Source: Cytophagales bacterium (GTDB lineage: Bacteria; Bacteroidota; Bacteroidia; Cytophagales; VRUD01). Taken from it: a DNA stretch of 38,194 nucleotides. How positions within the stretch are numbered: the first letter of the stretch is position 1; each line of letters begins with the position of its first letter. Below, in pieces: positions 24,704 to 30,683 of this stretch. Below the pieces are notes generated by a model. The model made no database searches, was not told the origin of the DNA, and saw only the letters and a program-made list of their open reading frames with translations. The translations under genes and the position numbers were made by a program. Location of the stretch: the NCBI GenBank assembly GCA_019456305.1, contig VRUD01000031.1:2744-40937 (forward strand). The letters are read 5' to 3'.

Positions 24704-25937
24704 AGAGCTCCGAAACCGCAAGCCATGCCATTAATCCCGCACTTACCTCAAGGGCGTCTTCATCAATATTAAAGGTGGGCGTATGTACTAATGAGGTGAT
24801 GCCTTTTGTTTCATTTCTGACACCCAACCTGTAAAAGCATGCATTTATCTGATGAGAATAATAAGAAAAATCCTCTGATGCCATCCAGATATCAAGGTCA
24901 ACTACATTTTCTTTGCCTAAGTAATCTTCGGCAAATTTTCGCAGTTGTGCTGTAAGCTGGGGATGATTTTCAAGACAGGGATAGCCTTTGAGAATATCTA
25001 TATCAGCAGTGCCACCCATGCCTTCAGCTATAGCGTGGGTGATCTGTTTTATTTTTTTGTGTGCAGCAGCTCTCCAATCTTCATCCATGGTACGGAATGT
25101 ACCTTCCATCTTCACTTCATCAGGAATAACATTGGTAGCTCCTTCAGCTATTACCTTACCAAATGACAGCACAGACGGAATTTTGGGACTGGCATTGCGG
25201 CTAATGACCTGCTGCAAAGCTACAATTGTATGCGAAGCGATCAGAACAGGGTCAATGTTCATTTCAGGCATTGCTGCATGGCCGCCTTTTCCTTTCACGG
25301 TTATGTAAATTTCATCGGTGCTTGCCATGTATTTCCCTTCACGAAATCCAACTTTACCAACTGGGATCAAAGGCATCACGTGCTGACCAATGATATTTGC
25401 AGGTGCAGGAGCCTTCAACACGCCCTCTTTGATCATTAATGATGCACCTCCTGGTATTTTTTCTTCAGCCGGCTGAAAAATTAATTTAATACTGCCATAG
25501 AATTCACTTTTCAGATCACATAAAATCCTGGCTGCACCTAAAAGTGAAGCTGTATGCACATCATGCCCGCATGCATGCATGATCCCGTTATTTTTTGATC
25601 GGTAACTAATATCATTGGCCTCTTGTATCGGCAAAGCATCCATATCTGCCCTGAGAGCTACTACATTTGGGATTTGGGACCCGCCTGCCATAGGCCTTTG
25701 GCGGGCAGGTTTGGGATTTGGGATTTTGCCCGACCCTCGCCCTTCAATTACTGCTACAACACCAGTCTTTGCAATGCCTTCCTGAGGTTTGAGTCCAAAA
25801 GCTCTTAATCTTTCTGCAACAAATTTTGAAGTGTTATACTCCTCGAACGAAAGCTCCGGGTTAGCATGAAGCTGCCTTCTATCCTTGATTACTTCATTGG
25901 CGTACTTTTTTGCTAATTTTTGGATTTTATTTTTCAT
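24696..25937 (-). CDS. M20D-family amidohydrolase (N-acyl-amino-acid type)
   Basis: 413 residues, ATG at 25937. Metal-binding marks of M20D: ALRADMDALPI, MHACGHDVHTASLLGAA, IFQPAEEKIPGGASLMIKEG, the dimerisation-domain phrase GKGGHAAMPEMNIDPVLIAS, EGTFRTMDEDWR, and MASEDFSYY. Relatives (hippurate hydrolase, IAA-amino acid hydrolase, N-acyl-L-amino acid hydrolase) free amino acids from N-acyl conjugates; the true substrate is unknown. Between VVAVIEGRG and VVALRADM, where relatives have only a few residues, there are about 20 extra (KIPNPKPARQRPMAGGSQIP) encoded by a palindromic repeat. Confidence 0.9.
   Translation of the reverse strand: MKNKIQKLAKKYANEVIKDRRQLHANPELSFEEYNTSKFVAERLRAFGLKPQEGIAKTGVVAVIEGRGSGKIPNPKPARQRPMAGGSQIPNVVALRADMDALPIQEANDISYRSKNNGIMHACGHDVHTASLLGAARILCDLKSEFYGSIKLIFQPAEEKIPGGASLMIKEGVLKAPAPANIIGQHVMPLIPVGKVGFREGKYMASTDEIYITVKGKGGHAAMPEMNIDPVLIASHTIVALQQVISRNASPKIPSVLSFGKVIAEGATNVIPDEVKMEGTFRTMDEDWRAAAHKKIKQITHAIAEGMGGTADIDILKGYPCLENHPQLTAQLRKFAEDYLGKENVVDLDIWMASEDFSYYSHQINACFYRLGVRNETKGITSLVHTPTFNIDEDALEVSAGLMAWLAVSELSM
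25680..25709. repeat. CCCGCCTGCC-N10-GGCGGGCAGG unit inside the M20D gene
   Basis: Same architecture as the unit in cstA, with 10 different bases between the arms. It is flanked on both sides by direct repeats of TTTGGGATTTGGGA. Together these account for the extra ~20 residues in the protein, in frame. Confidence 0.8.
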
Positions 25938-26010
25938 AATTTTTCAAAGTAAATAAATATTTTATGAAAGTTAAAAAAAATAACTATCTTTGAACTACTT
26001 TAGAAGAACA

Positions 26011-26200
26011 TAACTTTATGTAAATGGTTAAAAACAGTTAATAGCGGTTAATAATGGTTAATATCGGTTACTTTTTCATATGCTTAATCTTGAAAAAAAG
26101 GAGCATATTGCAAAAAAGCAGTGTTTTAAGCAACCGTTGTTAACTGTTGTTAACTGTTATTAACTGTTATTAACTGCTATTAACTTTATGTAAATGATTA
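26011..26200. repeat. Inverted decamer-arm element with flanking direct repeats
   Basis: Left arm 26021-26070 is five 10-base units ending GGTTA/AGTTA (for example ATAGCGGTTA); right arm 26131-26180 is five units of TAACTGTTAT type, the reverse complement. The 60-base middle has its own ATATGCT/AGCATAT stem. A 20-base near-identical direct repeat (TAACTTTATGTAAATGRTTA) lies at 26011-26030 and 26181-26200. A TATCTTTG promoter-like box at 25985-25992 could transcribe it as a leader of the PCMT gene. Confidence 0.85.
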
Positions 26201-26204
26201 AAAT

Positions 26205-26269
26205 AAATGCCACTAAATCACCTGTCTGCGTCCCGTGCACTCGGGACAGGCAGGCTAAATCCCACAAAA
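26205..26269. repeat. MITE-like fragment interrupted by a palindrome
   Basis: AAATGCCACTAAATCACC (26205-26222) and CTAAATCCCACAAAA (26255-26269) also occur in the element at 29466-29504, where they are separated by only 6 bases. Here 32 bases separate them, an imperfect palindrome with TCCCGTGCACTCGGGA at its centre and CCTG/CAGG ends. Confidence 0.75.
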
Positions 26270-26286
26270 GAAATAAGCAGTTGGCA

Positions 26287-27093
26287 ATGGGCAGTTGGCA
26301 ATATTGCATACTGTCAACTGCCTATTGTTTACTGCTTTTTTGCCTGCTGTTTTTCCAAATTAGCTGTAATTTAAATATTGATAACTATAAGGAAGATTCA
26401 AAATCTACAGCCACAGCAACTGCTGCTTCCCTTGACACTTTCCCGGCTTTTGAATGGTGGCGCTTAGAAGCCAGAAAGATGGTAAAAACCCAGATTTCCG
26501 ATCGTGGCGTCAAAGACAAGGCGCTCCTTGAGGTTATGAGAAACACGCCCCGTCATCTTTTTGTACCGAAAGAATTAGAAAAAAGCGCATACATTGATAG
26601 CCCTTTGCCGATAGATGAACAGCAAACAATTTCCCAGCCATATATTGTAGCGTTAATGACTGAATTGCTGCAACTGAAAGGAAATGAAAAAGTTCTGGAA
26701 ATAGGTACAGGCTCAGGATACCAGGCGGCAATATTAGCTCAATTGACCGGGAAGGTTTATACCATTGAATTAATTAAGTCATTGGCTGAAAGCGCTAAAG
26801 CGTTGTTGGACAGGTTGGGTTATGAAAATGTAATCGTAAAATGGGGTGATGGTTATAAAGGTTGGCCAGAAGAAGCGCCTTTTGATTGTATTATTGTTAC
26901 GGCTGCCCCTGAAACTGTGCCCCAGGAATTAATTAAACAATTGAAAAATGGCGGGCGCTTAGCCATACCCGTTGGTGTATATTTCCAGGAATTATTGCTG
27001 ATCACAAAAAATAAGGAAGGCATAAAAAAGGAAAGCATTATTCCTGTGCGTTTTGTTCCAATGGTACATCCCCCTGCTAAAAATAAAAATTAA
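26287..27093 (+). CDS. pcm: Lipoprotein-type protein-L-isoaspartate O-methyltransferase
   Basis: 268 residues from the ATG at 26287; an upstream in-frame ATG at 26194 would add 31 residues made only of repeat sequence. The N-terminus has a hydrophobic run (YCLLLFCLLFFQISC) ending in a Cys at residue 27, probably a lipoprotein signal, although Gln at -3 is not ideal. The enzyme follows: FVPKELEKSAYIDSPLPI, QTISQPYIVALMTELL, AdoMet loop LEIGTGSGYQAAILAQL, and the WGDGYKGWPEEAPFDCIIVTAA stretch. PCMT repairs isoaspartyl residues in aged proteins. A periplasmic or membrane-bound form would act on envelope proteins. The signal region is encoded by GGCAGTTGGCA-type repeat units in inverted arrangement. 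Confidence 0.88.
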   Translation: MGSWQYCILSTAYCLLLFCLLFFQISCNLNIDNYKEDSKSTATATAASLDTFPAFEWWRLEARKMVKTQISDRGVKDKALLEVMRNTPRHLFVPKELEKSAYIDSPLPIDEQQTISQPYIVALMTELLQLKGNEKVLEIGTGSGYQAAILAQLTGKVYTIELIKSLAESAKALLDRLGYENVIVKWGDGYKGWPEEAPFDCIIVTAAPETVPQELIKQLKNGGRLAIPVGVYFQELLLITKNKEGIKKESIIPVRFVPMVHPPAKNKN

Positions 27094-27145
27094 GTTTTAT
27101 CAAAATAAATTGTTAATAGAAGGCTTATGAAGTAATTATGTAGAA

Positions 27146-27199
27146 GTAGGCAGTAGGCAGTAGGCAGTTAATCCCGAGTACTCGGGATCAACTGTCAAC
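27146..27199. repeat. Heptamer units around an 18-bp palindrome
   Basis: Three GTAGGCA units and a GGCAGTT lead into ATCCCGAGTACTCGGGAT (27171-27188), followed by AACTGTCAAC, the inverted counterpart of the heptamers. This joins two repeat types found separately elsewhere in the window. Confidence 0.8.
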
Positions 27200-27272
27200 T
27201 TTTTTACATAGTGCAGGCTTAATAGTTAAATATTCAATCTATAATCTATTCTCGTCAATCTTTTATTAAAGG

Positions 27273-27346
27273 TGGGCCCAGCAGGACTTGAACCTGCGAC
27301 CTACGGATTATGAGTCCGGTGCTCTAACCAACTGAGCTATAGGCCC
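27273..27346 (-). tRNA. tRNA with CAU anticodon (Ile2 or elongator Met)
   Basis: 74 bases fold as a cloverleaf: acceptor GGGCCTA/TGGGCCC, D arm GCTCAGTTGGTTAGAGC, anticodon loop CTCATAA with anticodon CAT, T arm GCAGG-TTCAAGT-CCTGC and discriminator A; CCA is not fully encoded (ACCT). Position 27-43 is a C-T mismatch. CAU could mean elongator Met or Ile2 with lysidine. The 3' half resembles E. coli tRNA-Ile2, so Ile2 is slightly favoured. Confidence 0.93.
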
Positions 27347-27354
27347 TTTTTTTA

Positions 27355-27384
27355 TTGCAAATCTACATATTTTTGTTAATTTTG
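27355..27384 (+). promoter_or_regulatory. Promoter of the site-2 protease gene
   Basis: TTG (27355-27357), 19-base spacer, TAATTTTG (27377-27384): a good Bacteroidota promoter. A second box TATTTTTG (27368-27375) overlaps the spacer. The start codon is at 27427. It overlaps the opposing tRNA promoter. Confidence 0.5.
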
Positions 27385-27389
27385 CCAAA
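27358..27389 (-). promoter_or_regulatory. Promoter of the CAU tRNA gene
   Basis: Minus strand: TTTG (27389-27386), 20-base spacer, TAGATTTG (27365-27358), then 11 bases to the tRNA 5' end at 27346. Boxes and spacing agree well with the -33/-7 consensus of Bacteroidota. Confidence 0.7.
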
Positions 27390-27426
27390 CAAATTATTAC
27401 GAGTATTTTTCCTGCTCTAATAAACT

Positions 27427-28578
27427 ATGAAGAATATTGAATCACCGGACATTAAAAAACTTTCCATCCATCTGGTTTTATTCATTATCACACTCATCAC
27501 AACTACATTAGCAGGGTCTGAATGGATACATGGAAGATTTTTTTTTGATAACCTTGGCTGGATGGATTGGCAGGGGTTTTTAAAAGGGCTTCAATATTCC
27601 ATACCATTTTTAGGCATTCTCACTGTTCATGAATTTGGTCATTATTTAACTGCACGATTCTACAAGATTAAAGTTTCTTTACCCTATTATATTCCATTCT
27701 TTTTCGGTCTTGGATTTTCTATAGGAACCTTTGGGGCATTCATAAGAATTAAAAGCAGGATGAAACATCGCAAGCACCTTTTTGATGTAGGAATTGCAGG
27801 GCCATTAGCAGGATTTGTTGTTGCAATCATGCTATTGTTTTATGGTTTTACACATCTACCTCCCCCGGAATATGTAACCAATATTCACCCTGAACTTGCC
27901 CAGCACATTGCGCAACATGGATTAAACTGTGCAGATCATGTGTATAAAAATACGGGTGGGAGCCTTGCTTTAGGCAGCAACCTGATCTTTATGTTTTTCG
28001 AGCGTTTTGTAGTTGAAGACCCCCGGCTCATTCCCAATAAATATGAAATGTGGCATTATCCCTTATTATTAGCCGGGTACCTGGCGCTGTTTTTCACTGC
28101 TCTTAATCTTATCCCGATAGGTCAGTTGGATGGAGGGCATATTTTGTACGGCCTGGTAGGAAGCAAAAATCACAGGATCATTTCACCAATCTTTTTTTTG
28201 ATTTTGGTTTTTTATGCCGGTCTGGGTTTGGTTGAGCTCTTTGATAAAATAAATATTTTCAGTTTTCCCATTTATTCAGCGCCTCTTTATTGGGGGGGGC
28301 TTTGTATTTTATTCTCCAAAGTTTTTAAAGGATTCTATAAAGTTATGTTATTCTCCCTGGCTTTTATGGCGTTGCAATTTTCATTTTCCAACCTATTTCC
28401 CTCAGTTAAAGGATATCCAGGATGGTTAGTTTTTGCTCTTTTGCTCAGTATGTTGGGAGTTTATCATCCACCCGCACAGTATGAGAAGCCATTAAATACA
28501 AAAAGAAAAATATTGGGTTGGATATCCTTGATAATTTTCATCCTTTGTTTTACTCCTGTCCCCCTTGTTCTTGAATAA
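27427..28578 (+). CDS. Site-2 protease (M50) family membrane metalloprotease
   Basis: 383 residues, ATG at 27427. Zinc motif HEFGH sits in the helix LGILTVHEFGHYLTARF (about residue 73), and the third ligand motif is LDGGH in NLIPIGQLDGGHILYGLVG (about 238). Between them AGPLAGFVVA marks the membrane core, and several further helices follow. The layout resembles the EGY/S2P-like group without PDZ domains. Such proteases cut membrane segments, often of anti-sigma factors; no such partner is adjacent. The last helices (VMLFSLAFMALQF, LVFALLLSMLGVY, IISLIIFILCF-like) extend past the typical core. Confidence 0.87.
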   Translation: MKNIESPDIKKLSIHLVLFIITLITTTLAGSEWIHGRFFFDNLGWMDWQGFLKGLQYSIPFLGILTVHEFGHYLTARFYKIKVSLPYYIPFFFGLGFSIGTFGAFIRIKSRMKHRKHLFDVGIAGPLAGFVVAIMLLFYGFTHLPPPEYVTNIHPELAQHIAQHGLNCADHVYKNTGGSLALGSNLIFMFFERFVVEDPRLIPNKYEMWHYPLLLAGYLALFFTALNLIPIGQLDGGHILYGLVGSKNHRIISPIFFLILVFYAGLGLVELFDKINIFSFPIYSAPLYWGGLCILFSKVFKGFYKVMLFSLAFMALQFSFSNLFPSVKGYPGWLVFALLLSMLGVYHPPAQYEKPLNTKRKILGWISLIIFILCFTPVPLVLE

Positions 28579-28660
28579 GACATGGATTACCACCGAGAAA
28601 TCGGGGCAGGCACAGATGATAATACTTAGTTGCAAAAGTAATAGTAATTATAGTTTTTTC

Positions 28661-28756
28661 GGTTAATAGGCAGTTAATAGCAGTTAAAAACGGCTGCAAT
28701 GGAAATCCCATTTCAAAAAGTAACCGGTATTAACCGGTATTAACCGATATTAACTG
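28661..28756. repeat. Second inverted decamer-arm element
   Basis: Left arm 28661-28694 has GGTTAATAGG, CAGTTAATAG, CAGTTAAAAA; right arm 28721-28756 has TAACCGGTAT twice, TAACCGATAT and TAACTG, the reverse-complement type. The middle is about 26 bases. It is the same design as 26011-26200 with fewer units. It lies between the site-2 protease gene and the convergent DUF3276 gene. Confidence 0.8.
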
Positions 28757-28794
28757 AATTATTGTTTAAATACTCTTTATTATGAAACTTAGTA

Positions 28795-29307
28795 CTAGTC
28801 CCACTTCAATTCATCAGAGGATTCGTCTTTTTCACTTTCATCCTCATCATCCTTGCTTTTCTCCTTACTTTCATTCTCACTTTTCTCTTTACCCTCACTC
28901 TCATCTTTCTCATCTTTCTTATCTTTCTTATCTTTCTTATCTTTCTTATCTTTCTCACCTTTCTCACCTTTCTCCTTACTTTCACTCTCTATATTCTCCT
29001 GAGGCGTAAATGGAACTCTACGGGTAGGCGCCTTTCCACCTAAAAGCTCGGTTTTAATATGGTCAAGGGTTTCCTCTAGCGCTTCTGAAAAATTATCAAA
29101 ATCTTCACCGTAAAGGAAGAGCTTGTGTTTTTCATAGTAAAAATTTTCTTCATCTCTTCGCATGCGCTTACTTTCGGTAATAGTGAGATAATAATCATTT
29201 GCTCTGGTTGCCCTCACATCAAAGAAATAGGTTCTTCTTCCAGCTCTTACCCTCCTGGAAAAAATTTCTTCTCTTTCTTCTCTTATATTGTCTTTTTTCT
29301 CTTCCAC
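28795..29307 (-). CDS. DUF3276 / PUR-like nucleic-acid-binding protein
   Basis: 170 residues, ATG at 29307. Residues ~14-95 are the DUF3276 fold (FSRRVRAGRRTYFFDVRATR, DYYLTITESKRM, HKLFLYGEDFDNFSEALEET), related to the PUR domain that binds single-stranded DNA/RNA in Borrelia and eukaryotes. The last ~65 residues are a highly charged tail. It has KDK triplets in tandem, then alternating acidic and Lys/Ser residues, encoded by a 9-base repeat (TCTTTCTTA on the + strand, about 28905-28960). Such tails vary in length by slippage. Gene role in Bacteroidota is not established to my knowledge. Confidence 0.85.
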   Translation of the reverse strand: MEEKKDNIREEREEIFSRRVRAGRRTYFFDVRATRANDYYLTITESKRMRRDEENFYYEKHKLFLYGEDFDNFSEALEETLDHIKTELLGGKAPTRRVPFTPQENIESESKEKGEKGEKDKKDKKDKKDKKDEKDESEGKEKSENESKEKSKDDEDESEKDESSDELKWD

Positions 29308-29359
29308 GATCGTTATTGTTTTAGTTTTGTGAATTTTATCCCTTTCGTATGGACGGGGT

Positions 29360-29367
29360 CAAAGATA
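29360..29367 (-). promoter_or_regulatory. Candidate -7 box of the DUF3276 gene
   Basis: Minus strand TATCTTTG matches TAnnTTTG, about 53 bp before the ATG at 29307. Upstream is very AT-rich with no clear TTG. Confidence 0.4.
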
Positions 29368-29435
29368 TGTTTTATTTCTATTATAAAAAAATAATTATTT
29401 ATAAAATTGTGATTTTTTATTACATTTACTATATT

Positions 29436-29588
29436 TGAGTCCACTCTAAAAAGTCCAAAAAATAAAAATGCCACTAAATCACCAAAGCACTAAATCCCAC
29501 AAAACCCTGAAAATCAATTAGTTAATTTTTAGTGGGATTTAGTGTTTTTGTGCTTTTGTGGCAAAAAAGACTTTTTAGAGTGGACTCA
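29436..29588. mobile_element. MITE-like element, 153 bp with 20-bp perfect terminal inverted repeats
   Basis: TGAGTCCACTCTAAAAAGTC (29436-29455) is repeated inverted at 29569-29588. Homology of the arms continues inward in broken form (GCCACTAAATC.., CACTAAATCCCAC), so most of the element can fold into one long hairpin. It has no coding capacity. It ends 9 bp before the DUF58 start codon, so it forms that gene's 5' region. Internal pieces recur at 26205-26269. Confidence 0.75.
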
Positions 29589-29597
29589 TATTTTCTA

Positions 29598-30503
29598 ATG
29601 GAAATTAATTTAACAAAGATAAAACAATTTGGCAATATAGAATTTTTAGCCAAACAAATGGTTGAAGGTTTCATTACCGGACTTCATAAATCCCCTTATC
29701 ATGGATTTTCTGTTGAATTTGCCGAACACAGGCTTTACAATACAGGTGAAAGTACGCGGCATGTTGATTGGAAAGTTTATGCGAAAACAGATAGATTATA
29801 TATTAAAAAATATGAAGAAGAAACAAACCTGCGTTGTCATGTCCTTATTGACGTATCATCATCTATGTATTATCCTGCAAACAACCTTGGCAAAATTACT
29901 TTTAGCACAATGGCAGCTTCATCTTTGGTCTATTTATTACAAAAACAGAGAGACGCGGTAGGAATCACCACTTTTTCAGAGAACATAGAACTACAAACCC
30001 CGGTAAAATCTACCCCTCTGCATCTCCATAATCTCATGATCTCACTAGAAAAATTACTGAATGACACAGGTAAAAATAAAAAAACCGCTGCTTCAACTAC
30101 CCTGCACCTGATTGCCGAAAAAATAGAAAAACGCTCTTTGATCATTATATTTAGTGATATGATGGAAAATATCGGGCAACAAGATGAGCTGTTATCCGCA
30201 TTGCAGCATTTGAAGCATAATCTCCATGAAGTAATACTTTTTCACGTCACGGATAAAAAAACCGAAGAGGATTTTAAGTTTGAAGAACGCCCTTATGAAT
30301 TTATAGACATCGAAACAGGCGAAAAGCTTAAAATTCGTCCAAATGAAGTTAGAGATTATTATATCAAGTCTATCCGGAAAGTATTTAGTGAATTAAAGCT
30401 CAAATGTGCTCAATACAAAATAGATTTTATTGAAGCTGATATTAATAAGGGGTTTGAGCAAATTTTATTACCCTATCTTATAAAGAGAACCAAAATAAGG
30501 TGA
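29598..30503 (+). CDS. DUF58 / vWA-like protein (MoxR-associated type)
   Basis: 301 residues from the ATG at 29598 (MEINLTKIKQF). An upstream start at 29532 would place the repeat arm inside the protein and is rejected. DUF58 core: GLHKSPYHGFSVEFAEHRLY, GESTRHVDWKVYAKTDRLYI, then YEEETNLRCHVLIDVSSSM with a DxSxS metal-site motif of vWA domains. Bacteroidota DUF58 genes usually follow a MoxR AAA+ ATPase gene and precede vWA/BatA genes; here neither is adjacent, so the gene is displaced from its usual operon. Probable role is in a MoxR-type chaperone or envelope stress system. Confidence 0.85.
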   Translation: MEINLTKIKQFGNIEFLAKQMVEGFITGLHKSPYHGFSVEFAEHRLYNTGESTRHVDWKVYAKTDRLYIKKYEEETNLRCHVLIDVSSSMYYPANNLGKITFSTMAASSLVYLLQKQRDAVGITTFSENIELQTPVKSTPLHLHNLMISLEKLLNDTGKNKKTAASTTLHLIAEKIEKRSLIIIFSDMMENIGQQDELLSALQHLKHNLHEVILFHVTDKKTEEDFKFEERPYEFIDIETGEKLKIRPNEVRDYYIKSIRKVFSELKLKCAQYKIDFIEADINKGFEQILLPYLIKRTKIR

Positions 30504-30510
30504 TTTGTAA

Positions 30511-30528
30511 TGCGAGATTTATCTCGCA
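30511..30528. repeat. TGCGAGAT-TT-ATCTCGCA palindrome after DUF58
   Basis: Perfect 8-bp arms with a 2-base centre, 7 bp after the stop codon. No T-tract follows, so it is a palindromic repeat or mRNA-end structure rather than a classical terminator. Confidence 0.6.
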
Positions 30529-30683
30529 GTAATGATGTTGCATGGTTGCATGAAGTAGGAACAATTAACATAATATACAATACAAGTCCAGTATGGAATA
30601 CCTGTTTGTAGTATTTTTTTTTCTTAATTAGAAAGATAATAGAACAAAAAGAGAAGAATGATTTTTATTGGATCAGGTAATTT

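Noticed and set aside
26011-26200. CRISPR array
   Set aside because: Units are 10 bp with no unique spacers, and the arms are inverted to each other. The heptamer array was rejected for the same reason.
26194-26286. Upstream ATG for the PCMT gene
   Set aside because: The 31 extra residues come from repeat sequence and would place the hydrophobic signal 40 residues in; the ATG at 26287 gives a normal signal peptide.
29532-29597. Upstream start for the DUF58 gene, adding 22 residues
   Set aside because: The added codons lie in the terminal inverted repeat of the MITE-like element and do not match DUF58 proteins; the ATG at 29598 begins the conserved part.
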